A DNA stretch of 64,000 nucleotides. It comes from Synechococcus sp. PCC 6312 (lineage in GTDB: Bacteria > Cyanobacteriota > Cyanobacteriia > Thermosynechococcales > Thermosynechococcaceae). Location: NCBI RefSeq assembly GCF_000316685.1, contig NC_019680.1, positions 1,117,501 to 1,181,500 on the forward strand. Reading direction: 5' to 3'. Position numbers and translations under genes: made by a program. Shown here in pieces: positions 38,784 through 47,862 of this stretch; within the stretch, counting starts at the first letter, position 1; each line of letters opens with the position of its first letter. A model generated the notes under the pieces. The model did no database searches, had not been told where the DNA came from, and saw nothing but the letters and a program-made list of their open reading frames with translations.

Positions 38784-41212
38784 GATGCTCCTGTACCCTC
38801 TTTTGTAGTTTCGTTATAGTCATAAGCAACAAACTCCTTTGGTGCAATGCGAACACCAGCAATCCTTTCCCATTTCAGAACTTCTGGCCTCATAGGAATA
38901 GCCACTTCGTGCTTGCGTATCCAATTTGGTGAAGGTTGACCATACTTAAAGTCATTACACTTTTTAAAATCTTCCTCCAATACAATTGAAATGGTATAGC
39001 CTTCGCCACGAGTTATTCCTGGTCGAGTTCGCCATACACCCGAAAAGAAGCAAGCTCTTTTTTCAGCTTTTTCATAGTCATATTCTTTCGGATCGCTGAC
39101 TTCTAAAAATTTATCTGCCAAGTCTCGCTGACATAGAGATTTATTTAAGTCCAGCAATTTCTGAATCCAGATTAGAGAAGTATCAATGTCCGATTTTTCG
39201 TAAGGCTTATAAGCATCTCCTTTAATATTTGGTAATGGACAAATGAGAGCAGATTTAGGATTGCCAGGATTATCAAGAGTCGCACGGCGGTTTAGTCTTC
39301 CCATTCTTTGTATTAGCGCAGGAACAGGAGCAATATCAGTCACTAATAAATCTGCTGATAAATCCAAACTCATCTCTGCAACTTGGGTAGAAACAAGAAG
39401 TGCTGCTTTACCTTCTTCCTTAAAAGTGTCAATAACCCGACGATGACGCTCGCTGCGGTCTTTGTAACGTAATCGAGAATGATAGATATTAACCGCAATA
39501 TCAGGAAAATCATCTTGGGCCTTTTGATAAATTTGGTTAGCCCAATCAACTCGATTTCTAACCCAGAGAACTTTGCCCTTATTCTCTAGACATTTTTGAA
39601 CTTCACGCCATACTATTTCTTCATTAACTTGTTCAACCGTATAGGGAAGATCGTATCTAGGCAAAATTTCAAATTCTTCGAGTCCAGGAACTCGGTTCAA
39701 ATCAGGTCGGATTCCTTCAATTGCTCTCAATCTTTCCTCTGATAATGAAGCAGTCATCAGCAATACTGGCAGCTTTGGGAAATTTTTCAAAAAGACCAGC
39801 AAGTGACCAAACATTTGATCATCAAAAGCATGAATTTCATCAAAAACAATCGCAGATTGCATAATCGCAGGAAGACTATAGATCGAGCGTCTAGCATTGA
39901 CCATCAACCCTAGAACAGTATCGGCAGTGGTAACAGTTAGTGGCGTACTCCATAAAGCCAGAGATTCAATTTTGTCTTGTTCGGCTCTAAGGGTTTCTTG
40001 TGCTGCTTTTGCAGTATCAGAACTTTCCGCATCCTCTTGAGGAGACGTTTGAGCCATTGTTTGTAAATCAATTGAGGATCGAGAATGAGCAAGAGCTATA
40101 AGTGATTCAGGAATACCTGACTCCAGCGCATAATCTTTAAAATGCTCAGTTGTTGTTCCTGTAGTTGGTAAACAAAAGAAAAGGCGAAAGTTTCGATCTG
40201 TCAGTTTTTCACACCAATCTCTCGCCCACAGATAAGCTGCCAGACTTTTACCAGAGCCACAACCCGCTACTGCTAGAGTCAAATAAGACTTAGAAGCAGC
40301 TACGTTTTCTTGAAAATCTCTAAGGGTAAAACCGGGAGGATATTGGCTTAAGTCTGGTTTATCTTTGAATTGACTATTACGCCACGCCCAAGAATGAATT
40401 AATTGGGTTAAATCTTTGGGACTTAGCTTAATCGATAAATCATTATTGACAAAATCAGAAAGAGAATAAGGCTGATTGTCTTCACCTTCTTTTTTGGCAA
40501 CGGCACTAGCCGCTACATCAGCAGCAATACCATAACCTTTGACTAAGGCAACAAATCGGCGTGATTGCTCATTGGCAAATTCTTTCTTCTCATACTTTTC
40601 AAATTGATCCATCAGATCATTCAAAGACTCAAGCGCAGGAATATCGCACTCATCATCTAAGTCATAACCAATAACAAGATTTCGCTCAAATTGTGGGGGA
40701 TTTCCCAAACCCAAATCTAATGACATTTCCTCCAAAATTGCATTAAAGTCTAGGTTATCCGATTGAGAAATATGTAAAATGAGTCGTTGTACCTGATTAG
40801 GCTCTGTCCTCTCATCAAATTTGCGATGATGTCCCATTGCTCCCCAAATAGCAACTATTCTGTACTTGCCAAGAGGTTCTAGCCATGATTGAAACTGAGG
40901 CTCTAAGCAAGCGAGTAAGCCAGAAATAGTTTCATGACGAATTAGTTGTAGTCCATCATTATTTGTAAGCATCTCTAGAAAGTGGCTGCTGGCCTTGCCT
41001 AAATCCTCTAGCCATCCAGTGGCTCTAAGAATTCTCTCAAAGTCAACCAACTCGCTTTCAATCTCAGCATTTCTTAGGGCAATACTTCCTGAAATTTGTG
41101 CAAGTGACTTGCAAGCAGAAGCCACATCACGACTATGTTGAGTTAGCAGAGAATAAGGTGGAGGTTCGTTATACTTTTTGTGATCATAGGATTTTGCTAG
41201 TAATCTTTTCAT
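38774..41212 (-). CDS. cas3: Cas3 HD-helicase
   Basis: 812 residues. N-terminal HD nuclease region: His26 in LTQHSRD, the WLEDLGKASSHF block, His93 in IRHE and His128-His129. The helicase follows with Walker A GCGSGKS at 317-323, DEIH box at 458-461, LMTASLS, and motif VI MGRLNRRA. Cas3 shreds target DNA after Cascade binding. At the usual His-Asp core the sequence is Glu69-Asp70, so the first histidine of the HD dyad is missing. The ATG overlaps the stop of the upstream PIN toxin, coupling the two. Confidence 0.93.
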   Translation of the reverse strand: MKRLLAKSYDHKKYNEPPPYSLLTQHSRDVASACKSLAQISGSIALRNAEIESELVDFERILRATGWLEDLGKASSHFLEMLTNNDGLQLIRHETISGLLACLEPQFQSWLEPLGKYRIVAIWGAMGHHRKFDERTEPNQVQRLILHISQSDNLDFNAILEEMSLDLGLGNPPQFERNLVIGYDLDDECDIPALESLNDLMDQFEKYEKKEFANEQSRRFVALVKGYGIAADVAASAVAKKEGEDNQPYSLSDFVNNDLSIKLSPKDLTQLIHSWAWRNSQFKDKPDLSQYPPGFTLRDFQENVAASKSYLTLAVAGCGSGKSLAAYLWARDWCEKLTDRNFRLFFCLPTTGTTTEHFKDYALESGIPESLIALAHSRSSIDLQTMAQTSPQEDAESSDTAKAAQETLRAEQDKIESLALWSTPLTVTTADTVLGLMVNARRSIYSLPAIMQSAIVFDEIHAFDDQMFGHLLVFLKNFPKLPVLLMTASLSEERLRAIEGIRPDLNRVPGLEEFEILPRYDLPYTVEQVNEEIVWREVQKCLENKGKVLWVRNRVDWANQIYQKAQDDFPDIAVNIYHSRLRYKDRSERHRRVIDTFKEEGKAALLVSTQVAEMSLDLSADLLVTDIAPVPALIQRMGRLNRRATLDNPGNPKSALICPLPNIKGDAYKPYEKSDIDTSLIWIQKLLDLNKSLCQRDLADKFLEVSDPKEYDYEKAEKRACFFSGVWRTRPGITRGEGYTISIVLEEDFKKCNDFKYGQPSPNWIRKHEVAIPMRPEVLKWERIAGVRIAPKEFVAYDYNETTKEGTGASWK

Positions 41213-41628
41213 GTTGCAACCTCGATAGCTTCAATTAGCTTTTGTGGGGTATAAATGGGAACAGTTTGGTCTGTAAAATCTTCTGGATTACGGGTCACGA
41301 TTCCATCTAACTGAGATGCGGCCGCCGCCGTATATTGAATTGCATCTTCAAAATCCTTGAAATCACCAGTAAGAGCCTGACGAATTACTGCATCATCAAC
41401 AGTGACAATTTGACAAAAAGAAACAATATGCCTCAAGAAATCAAGAGCTAAAGATTTTCCCTTACTCTTGCGAAGAATGTAGAAAAGATCGCTAAAGCTA
41501 GACGCTGAAACATAACCGATTAGCGTTTTCTGTTCAGAAAGTGTCAAAATGCGATCGCTATCCCTAAAAAATGGCTCTCTTTCTAATGCGACATCAAGTA
41601 AAACATTGGCATCAATCAAGATTTTCAC
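41209..41628 (-). CDS. PIN-domain toxin inside the cas operon
   Basis: About 139 residues from GTG at 41628, which overlaps the antitoxin stop. VKILIDANVLLDVALEREPF carries the first PIN aspartate, then Glu/Asp-bearing helices (DFLRHIVSFC, DFKDFEDAIQYTAAA) and the closing ASQLDGIVTRNPEDF with the last acidic residue. VapC-like PIN toxins are Mg-dependent RNases. The stop overlaps cas3's ATG by four bases, so it is translationally coupled to both its antitoxin and cas3. A HIP1 octamer lies at 41551. Confidence 0.88.
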   Translation of the reverse strand: MKILIDANVLLDVALEREPFFRDSDRILTLSEQKTLIGYVSASSFSDLFYILRKSKGKSLALDFLRHIVSFCQIVTVDDAVIRQALTGDFKDFEDAIQYTAAAASQLDGIVTRNPEDFTDQTVPIYTPQKLIEAIEVAT

Positions 41629-41888
41629 AGATCGTATTTCTCCTTGAGCGCATCCCATCTTGCTTCATCCACATCAAAATCTTCAGGTGTAGGCTCCGTT
41701 TGCTCAAACCATCCTTCTAGAGCCTTGACCGAGGATTTAACCCTCCTTTTTGTTGAGGACACAGGTGAGATTGATGGCGGAATTGGCCAGACCACTAACT
41801 CCACTTCACCCACGGGTAAAGCGATCGCATCTCGAAGATGCAACTGCCCATCAACATCAACCCACCCCTTTAATTTCAGTGCTTCCAT
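41625..41888 (-). CDS. antitoxin of the PIN pair
   Basis: 87 residues from the ATG at 41888, chosen because AAGGAGC lies just upstream and residues before it are not antitoxin-like. MEALKLKGWVDVDGQLHLRD and ALPVGEVELVVWP form an AbrB/SpoVT-like N-terminal DNA-binding part, and the acidic C-terminus (TPEDFDVDEARWDALKEKYDL) is the toxin-binding tail. It begins 20 bases after the cas6 stop. A HIP1 octamer lies at 41821-41828. Confidence 0.8.
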   Translation of the reverse strand: MEALKLKGWVDVDGQLHLRDAIALPVGEVELVVWPIPPSISPVSSTKRRVKSSVKALEGWFEQTEPTPEDFDVDEARWDALKEKYDL

Positions 41889-41908
41889 AAGTCTGCTCCT
41901 TAAACTAT

Positions 41909-42559
41909 CTAAAATACTCTCATTGGCACAAATATACCGCAACCCATACGATGCTTACCCCCCAGGCCTAAAATTTGTAACCTAATCGAATCCTCTGCAC
42001 TCAAGCCCGAAACTTCTAATCCAAAACCCACTACAGAATAAGTCTTAATCTTGATTGTTTTACGGTCTGGCTTACCCTGAGCATCCAAAGGCACAATCGC
42101 CTCTCCGACAATACCCAATGCGGCTAACTGCAATCGTGCTGCCTCCAAAAAACTCTCAGGTTCTTGATGATTTTTAATCGTCACAATTCTTGCGTGTAAA
42201 CGATCCGCAGGACTCACCATAAAAATCTGAGGAATGCCTAACCTGATTGCATGGGAGCCAATACTTAGCTGTTTCCCGGCCAGGTGATAAACCATCGGTA
42301 GAGAGTCATAGGGCAATCGAATTCGTAAATGCGATCGCGCTGTTAAAAAAATCTTGCCCTGTCGATCTGGTATGCCTGCAATTGTGAGAATACTCAGCCC
42401 CTTTCGCTCATGAATTTCAGGGCAACGATGGACAATGGCACTATATAAACCATAGCCATGATCTGCTGGCAGTGTTTGTCCCACAACAGCAAAACAGAGT
42501 TCTACATACGAGCCAACCGATAACTCTACAGAAGCCGGAATATTCGCAGTCGCTAACAT
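41909..42559 (-). CDS. cas6: Cas6 crRNA endonuclease (Cmx6-type)
   Basis: 216 residues with the Cas6 RAMP fold. It opens with VELSVGSYVELCFAVVG, contains YGLYSAIVHRCPEIHERKG (a candidate catalytic histidine), and ends in the glycine-rich loop LGLGGKHRMGCGIFVP that marks Cas6. It cuts the repeat hairpin to release crRNAs. It is the first gene of the operon, with AGGAGAAG before the ATG. The gene has a HIP1 octamer at 42331, and one host word CCAGGCC near its end. Confidence 0.93.
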   Translation of the reverse strand: MLATANIPASVELSVGSYVELCFAVVGQTLPADHGYGLYSAIVHRCPEIHERKGLSILTIAGIPDRQGKIFLTARSHLRIRLPYDSLPMVYHLAGKQLSIGSHAIRLGIPQIFMVSPADRLHARIVTIKNHQEPESFLEAARLQLAALGIVGEAIVPLDAQGKPDRKTIKIKTYSVVGFGLEVSGLSAEDSIRLQILGLGGKHRMGCGIFVPMRVF

Positions 42560-42779
42560 TTTAAACTTCTCCTAATGTAATTGTGAGTTTTGAGATGCTA
42601 AGTACATTGGATGTTCAGCAAAAACAAGACTGAGATAGGGTTGGGATTGCCCAAAAAAGTCAAACGCCTGGTGGTATCAAATATTTTCTAATCAGGAGAT
42701 CAAGAGATAATAAATTCGCTGCTCGGTCAGCAACTAGCTTTGAAAATCCTGAATTGATAGGATATCGCCCGAACTGACA

Positions 42780-42959
42780 TCAGACATCAAAATAGGCTAA
42801 TTGCTTGAGTTGAGAGACCTCATTCTCCGCTGACAAAATCCAGTCCTGCTGGCTCTTAATAGAAGCCACTTGCTCCCGAAGATTCAAAACCTCACTAGTT
42901 AAAGTTGTTAGCTTGTCCCTGATGTCACTGAGGAGTAGGGAAAATTCAAAGGCTTCCAT
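42780..42959 (-). CDS. short coiled-coil ORF upstream of cas6
   Basis: A 59-residue frame (MEAFEFSLLLSDIRDKL... ending in LAYFDV) that reads as a single amphipathic coiled coil with leucines in heptad positions. It lies about 220 bases upstream of cas6 in otherwise non-coding DNA and is preceded by AAAGAG. No family recognised. It may be a small transposition- or plasmid-derived gene or a chance frame. Confidence 0.4.
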   Translation of the reverse strand: MEAFEFSLLLSDIRDKLTTLTSEVLNLREQVASIKSQQDWILSAENEVSQLKQLAYFDV

Positions 42960-43155
42960 GGATTGACTCTTTAAATCGAGACATTCATATCTTACTCACT
43001 TAATTTGTCAAAAGTCAACCCCTGACCCCAACTACATTCAAATAGTTACAACAGATAGTGCGAATCTAAATATAGGCCTCTGTTGTTACTCCGGCCTAAG
43101 GAGGGGTTAATTTACCCAAAGAGATTAAATTCTATCATCTAAGGTGAATTTTTCT

Positions 43156-43191
43156 GAAACACAACGCCTTACGGCATCAGAGGTATTTTAA
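43156..43191 (-). repeat. decayed CRISPR repeat 1 beyond cas6
   Basis: CAACGCCTTACGGCATC, 17 consecutive bases of the array repeat, plus AGAGGTA against the array's TAAGGTA; the outer ends are degraded. It lies about 11 kb from the array and outside cas6. Confidence 0.8.
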
Positions 43192-43220
43192 GGTTAGCCC
43201 AATATGCACTCAAACAGTTA

Positions 43221-43254
43221 GTGCTCAACGCCAACGGCATCAAAGAGGGCTTTC
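43221..43254 (-). repeat. decayed CRISPR repeat 2 beyond cas6
   Basis: GTGCTCAACGCC is intact, then AACGGCATC with two bases lost against TTACGGCATC, and a degraded end. It is separated from decayed repeat 1 by 29 bases, about one short spacer. Together they look like the last unit of a former second array. Confidence 0.8.
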
Positions 43255-43278
43255 TGAGTATATCGAATCGAGAAATGC

Positions 43279-43452
43279 CTAGTTGTTTAACCAAAATTTG
43301 CCTTCAGACGCTTGCAATCGTCCCAAAAGTTGCTCATCAGGCATTTGATTAGTCTCATCGTCAACGGCTGTTAACACATCCACACCCTTACGGCGTAATT
43401 GATCCGTAATGGCCTGGGGGATATGGACATCCATATACAGAGCAATTGCCAT
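43279..43452 (-). pseudogene. truncated DUF5615 PIN-like toxin
   Basis: 57 residues starting MAIALYMDVHIPQAITDQLRRKGVDVLTA-like, which matches the first half of DUF5615 PIN-like proteins (about 110-120 residues), including the first aspartate. The sequence stops at a TAG shortly before the decayed CRISPR repeats, and the second half with the remaining acidic residues is absent. The ATG directly follows the stop of the DUF433 gene, the usual partner order. It is probably inactive. Confidence 0.75.
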
Positions 43453-43770
43453 CTACAAAACTCCCTGTGCTTTCATCCGCAGATAAAAAGGGGATCGAAT
43501 TGCTTGTGATTGCTCTGCCTGTACCTGCTGCCACTCAGCCCGAATTTCCTGATCAATTTCAGACTGATGATCAAAGTAGTAGCCCATTGCTGCATGAGCC
43601 TCTGCCAAGGTGAGATAAGGATGTTGGCGGCACATTTCTTCTACAGACCAGCCATGAGCCAGATAGTCCATGACAAGGTGAGCTACACGGATGCGTGGGT
43701 GGCTTAATAGGTAGGCAGATTGCCCGTCAGGCTTATGAATATGGGGATAAAGTGCTGGAGGTGGAGACAT
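43453..43770 (-). CDS. DUF433 antitoxin
   Basis: 105 residues. HPRIRVAHLVMDYLAHGWSVEEMCRQHPYLTLAEAHAAMGYYFDH (landmark region about 25-70) is the DUF433 winged-helix signature. DUF433 proteins are antitoxins paired with DUF5615 PIN-like toxins, and here the partner follows directly but is truncated. The remaining antitoxin may simply be a leftover of a broken module. Confidence 0.85.
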   Translation of the reverse strand: MSPPPALYPHIHKPDGQSAYLLSHPRIRVAHLVMDYLAHGWSVEEMCRQHPYLTLAEAHAAMGYYFDHQSEIDQEIRAEWQQVQAEQSQAIRSPFYLRMKAQGVL

Positions 43771-43838
43771 GAGTGTGTAGGTGTAAGAAAAATAGTTGTT
43801 AGTTTGCCCATCAGGTAAATCTAGTGTGGCTGAGCCGC

Positions 43839-44117
43839 CTAAGTCTTAGAAGTAGAAATATAAGCCCTACATGCAGGTGCGCCTCGCAGCATTCCTTCTA
43901 TGCTCAGATCTTCATCTAATTCCTCCCAGTGAATCCCATGCCCGCCCCCACATATCTCCCAGGCCTCTCTTTGTTGAAATGTTCCATTCAAGAGCCTCGG
44001 ATACCAACCTAACGGAACAGTAATTGTTCTACCATCCATTAACTCCACGCTGATTGTTTCAGATGTAAAATAAACTTGCTTTACTCTTTCATCAGATTGA
44101 ATTACAAAAGTTGCCAT
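43839..44117 (-). CDS. DUF2442-type protein
   Basis: 92 residues. The segment YFTSETISVELMDGRTITVPLGWYPRLLNGT, followed by REAWEICGGGHGIHWEELDEDLSIEGML, is the DUF2442 pattern. These proteins usually accompany a DUF4160 partner and behave like antitoxin-type DNA-binding proteins. No DUF4160 gene is visible next to it, so it appears orphaned in this border region of TA genes. Confidence 0.8.
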   Translation of the reverse strand: MATFVIQSDERVKQVYFTSETISVELMDGRTITVPLGWYPRLLNGTFQQREAWEICGGGHGIHWEELDEDLSIEGMLRGAPACRAYISTSKT

Positions 44118-44159
44118 ATCAAGACTCCAATAACAAAGATGGTTCGCTAGGTTACTGTT

Positions 44160-45146
44160 TCAGTGGCAAGCATTTGTTTCTCCTTTGTATAAAGTATTCA
44201 TTATGGCAACCTCACTTTGAATCATCTGCACTAACTCTGGTGGACGTTTGACGATGGCTCCTTTGCCGTAGAACAGAACCCACCGCTTTAGGTCATTCAG
44301 GCCCCGCACGACCATATTTAACGTCAAAGAACCATCGGGATGTTCCTCAATCTCTTGGGTCGGATGCCAGCGTCGTTCCCGGATATAGGGGGCAGTGGCG
44401 GGATCAAACCAAATCGCAATCGGTTGAGGGAGTCCGCCCGCCTCATGTTGGAAAATCATCTCCAGATGGTCTTTAGCATCAAAGGTGGGGTCTGGAATAA
44501 ACGAGGTTTCCAAAAGTTCTAAGGCTTGAATCCGGTCAACTCGAAACCAGCGAACTTCCTGCCGATTGTGGCAATAGCCGATCACATAGGGATTCGTGCC
44601 TCGATAAATGTGTAAGAGATAAGGATCCAACTTACGTTCTGAGAGACTATTGCGACTGGCGGTGAAGTAGGTCATCTGGACTTGCCGATGGGTTTGACAG
44701 GCCTCCTCTAAAGAATGCCAAATGTCAGGATTGAGATTAATCTCTGCCCCAGAGCGAAAAATAATCCGTTCATCGGCAATGGTTTGTAAATCTAGCCATG
44801 CTTGCTCAGGCAATCGTTCACTCAGTCGAGCAATCGCAGACCGTAACTCCTGGGCATGCACAAAGCCAGGATAGGACTCCAAAATCCTTGCTCCAACGAT
44901 CAAGGCAAAGAGTTCACCTTTACTGAGGGAAACACTCGGCAATCGCCAGGTATCGTCCGTGTAGTGAAATCCCTTAACCCGACTAAACTTCAACGGCGCA
45001 TGAAACCGATCTCGTAAGAAGGCCAGATCATTCCGAATCGTCCGCTCACTCACTTCCAGAGATAGAGCCAAATTGCCAATCGTCTGCCGCTGCTCCGACC
45101 GAATCAGAGAATCCAGTTGCAGCAGCCGTTCCAGGTGGCGAGACAT
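44160..45146 (-). CDS. HTH/WYL-domain transcription regulator
   Basis: 328 residues. N-terminal winged helix (about 1-60: LLQLDSLIRSEQRQTIGNLALSLEVSERTIRNDLAFLRD region), a linker, then a WYL domain around 160-240 (VQMTYFTASRN, LDPYLLHIYRGTNPYVIGYCHNRQEVRWFRVDRI) and a WCX-like end. WYL proteins often sense nucleotides or nucleic acid and regulate defence loci; one represses a CRISPR locus in Synechocystis. Closeness to the cas genes suggests, but does not prove, the same here. The host word CCAGGCC-type composition suggests it is resident. Confidence 0.85.
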   Translation of the reverse strand: MSRHLERLLQLDSLIRSEQRQTIGNLALSLEVSERTIRNDLAFLRDRFHAPLKFSRVKGFHYTDDTWRLPSVSLSKGELFALIVGARILESYPGFVHAQELRSAIARLSERLPEQAWLDLQTIADERIIFRSGAEINLNPDIWHSLEEACQTHRQVQMTYFTASRNSLSERKLDPYLLHIYRGTNPYVIGYCHNRQEVRWFRVDRIQALELLETSFIPDPTFDAKDHLEMIFQHEAGGLPQPIAIWFDPATAPYIRERRWHPTQEIEEHPDGSLTLNMVVRGLNDLKRWVLFYGKGAIVKRPPELVQMIQSEVAIMNTLYKGETNACH

Positions 45147-45346
45147 AAAATCCTGTCAGCAAGTTGAAACTACTCTAGCAAGACAACCCGGCAAAAACGT
45201 TGCCACCTTAAAGTTGTTTTAATCTTAATTCTGATAGAGATACCCAAATACTACAGACAGCCACTGCTAGATAAGTTTTGTTTGAATCAAATAGAAGTTC
45301 AAGGTTAAAAAATTGCGTCAATTGGGGTGATAAGGGATTGGGTTCC

Positions 45347-46774
45347 TCAAACGCCCAAACTCAGGGGTGATTTTAAGGGGGGTGGCGGTAACTGTTCCGG
45401 GGGTAAGCCATAGATGGAGTTGTAGAGGGCGTTATATTCTAGGGCAGATTTTTCCCAACCAAAGTCTTGAGCCATGCCCCGTTGCTGTAATTCTTGCCAC
45501 TTATCCTTATAGCGATACCCCTCCCAGGCCCGGACGAGACAGGTATATAGATCTAGGGGTTCATAGCGATCAAAACAGTAACCCGTTCCTGTGCCTGCCA
45601 TTGGCTCATGATGGAAGACCGTATCTACTAGGCCCCCTGTCCGCCGCACAATTGGCACACACCCATAACGCAGGGCAATCATTTGGGCAATTCCACAGGG
45701 TTCAAACCGACTCGGCATTAAAAACGCATCGGATCCGGCATAGATGCGCCGCGACAGAACATCACTATAAAGAAGTTGCACACTACAGCGGCCGGGAAAC
45801 CGGGAGGCGAGTTGCCACATTTGGGTTTCGTAATAGCGCTCTCCCGTCCCCAAGAGGACAAATTGAGCATCGCTATAGGATAAAAACCGATCCATAACCT
45901 GCAAAATCAAATCCAGGCCCTTTTGCTCGACCAGGCGCGTCACCATCCCAATCAACATCGAACCCGCATTCACCTCCAGGCCAATCTCTTCCTGTAGGGC
46001 GACCTTATTGAGTTTCCGTTTGTCAAGGGTATCGGATGTGAACCGGTGGGGGATGGCGGTATCGGTGGCGGGATTGAACATATTCATGTCAATACCATTC
46101 AGTATCCCGGACAACTTGCCACTAATAAATGAGAGCAGGCCCTCCAGTTTTTCCCCATACTCGGCGGTTTTAATTTGCTCGGCATAGGTGGGAGAAACCG
46201 TATTCACCCGATCCGCAAACTGAACGGCAGCGGCCATGGTGTTGTGACCTTGCATATACCAGGGGCACCAAGTCATTTGTTCTAACCGCCACCGCCAAGG
46301 GCCCTGGTAAGCCAAGTTGTGAATCGTAAACACCGAAGTAATATCCGGGGATTGATTCAACCAAACCGGGATCATTCCCGTATGCCAATCATGACAGTGG
46401 GCAATATCCGGTTTCCAGTAATTCCACATGAATTCGGCGGCCCCATTGGCAAACAGGGTAAACCGCCAATCTTCGTCTTCCCCGTAATAGACTCGCCGGG
46501 GTTGAAAGCTGGAATGCCCAAACAAATAGAGAGGGACATCCGTTCCAGGCAAAATAGTTTCATGTACCTGGAAAGACTGAAACATGGCGTACCCATCCCA
46601 AACGTGGCGGGGTAGAGTCGTCAGCTTATCCGGCAGGAATCCGTAGTAGGGCATGAAAATCCGCACATCATGGCCCAACTTCCGCAAGACGGCGGGTAAG
46701 GCTCCGACAACATCTCCCATGCCTCCAACCTTAGCTAAGGGGGCTGCTTCGGCGGCAATAAACAAGATTTTCAT
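45347..46774 (-). CDS. glgA: glycogen synthase
   Basis: 475 residues of GT5 glycogen/starch synthase. The N-terminal ADP-glucose-binding loop KVGGMGDVV (about 16-24), [21 protein letters not shown], and the C-terminal SRFEPCGI with the catalytic Glu and [10 protein letters not shown] are all present. It transfers glucose from ADP-glucose to growing alpha-1,4 glucan for the cyanobacterial carbon store. Length matches the family. Monocistronic in this view, with 131 bases to the sigma-factor gene. Confidence 0.97.
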   Translation of the reverse strand: MKILFIAAEAAPLAKVGGMGDVVGALPAVLRKLGHDVRIFMPYYGFLPDKLTTLPRHVWDGYAMFQSFQVHETILPGTDVPLYLFGHSSFQPRRVYYGEDEDWRFTLFANGAAEFMWNYWKPDIAHCHDWHTGMIPVWLNQSPDITSVFTIHNLAYQGPWRWRLEQMTWCPWYMQGHNTMAAAVQFADRVNTVSPTYAEQIKTAEYGEKLEGLLSFISGKLSGILNGIDMNMFNPATDTAIPHRFTSDTLDKRKLNKVALQEEIGLEVNAGSMLIGMVTRLVEQKGLDLILQVMDRFLSYSDAQFVLLGTGERYYETQMWQLASRFPGRCSVQLLYSDVLSRRIYAGSDAFLMPSRFEPCGIAQMIALRYGCVPIVRRTGGLVDTVFHHEPMAGTGTGYCFDRYEPLDLYTCLVRAWEGYRYKDKWQELQQRGMAQDFGWEKSALEYNALYNSIYGLPPEQLPPPPLKSPLSLGV

Positions 46775-46905
46775 CGGGATTTTCCGGCTCCTTTCTGGGT
46801 CAGATGAGAGGGATTTCCACTAGCCTCTCCTCGCTTTAGATTAGGGCAATGGGGGGCCGGTGGATCACTCCTTCAGGATGGATTAATCTGAATTTCTCCC
46901 TGGGC

Positions 46906-47862
46906 TTAGCTGGCTAAGTACTCGTGGATGTCACCCCGGCGTTTGCGGAGTTTACCCAAGGCTTCCCGCTCAATTTGCCGCACTCGCTCCCGACTGATAT
47001 TGAGTAAGTCACCGACTTTGGCCAGGGTTAGGGGTTGCCCATCTTCCAGGCCAAAGCGGAGGGCAATCACCTGTCGTTGCTGGGGGGTGAGATCGGCCAT
47101 CAGACGATCTAGGTCTGCTCTGAGGGCGGATTGGGAGGTAAATTCTTCCGGTGATAGGGAGGGATCCTCTAATAATTCCCCTAGTTCTGTGTCTTGGTTA
47201 TCGCCAACCCGAACATCAAGGGAGAGAGGTTGCCTGGCTCGCTCCAAATATTCCCGGACTTGGGCTGGAGTCAGTTCCAGTTCGACGGCCAGTTCATTGA
47301 TGGTGGCAGCCCGGCCTAAGCTTTGGGAGAGTTGACGTTGGGCTTTCTTAATTTTGTTCAGCTTTTCGGTGATATGGATCGGTAAACGAATCGTCCGTCC
47401 TTTTTCGGCAATGGCCCGGGTGATGGCCTGGCGAATCCACCAATAGGCATAGGTTGAAAAGCGATACCCTTTGGTCGGATCAAATTTCTCAACCCCGCGT
47501 TGCATCCCGATTGTACCTTCCTGGATTAGATCCAACAAATCCACATTCCGCTTGATATATTTCTTGGCAACGGAAACAACTAGGCGTAAATTAGCCTCGA
47601 CCATTTTCCGTTTGGCCCGCTCCCCACCCTGAATAATTTCGTTTAATTCCCCTGGGGATAGGTTTGCTTGGCTGGCCCATTCTTCTAAGCTGGGTTCCCG
47701 GCCTAAGGCGGTCTCCAGGCCAGTACGCGTCTCATTAAGGCTGGCCAACATCTGCACTTGCTTGCCATAAAGGATTTCCTGCTCATGGGTCAACAACGGA
47801 ACGCGCCCAATTTCACGGAGGTAAGTGCGAACCAAATCCTTAGAGGTATCAATAGTATCCAT
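46906..47862 (-). CDS. group 2 RNA polymerase sigma factor (RpoD-like)
   Basis: 318 residues. Region 1.2 ([21 protein letters not shown]), region 2 with [25 protein letters not shown] and [18 protein letters not shown], region 3, and region 4.2 ([17 protein letters not shown]) are complete. Absence of the long N-terminal 1.1 region and the size mark it as a group 2 factor (SigB/C/D/E class). These adjust transcription to light and stress. Which one it is cannot be fixed by eye; the motif spacing fits the SigB/SigD group. Confidence 0.93.
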   Translation of the reverse strand: MDTIDTSKDLVRTYLREIGRVPLLTHEQEILYGKQVQMLASLNETRTGLETALGREPSLEEWASQANLSPGELNEIIQGGERAKRKMVEANLRLVVSVAKKYIKRNVDLLDLIQEGTIGMQRGVEKFDPTKGYRFSTYAYWWIRQAITRAIAEKGRTIRLPIHITEKLNKIKKAQRQLSQSLGRAATINELAVELELTPAQVREYLERARQPLSLDVRVGDNQDTELGELLEDPSLSPEEFTSQSALRADLDRLMADLTPQQRQVIALRFGLEDGQPLTLAKVGDLLNISRERVRQIEREALGKLRKRRGDIHEYLAS

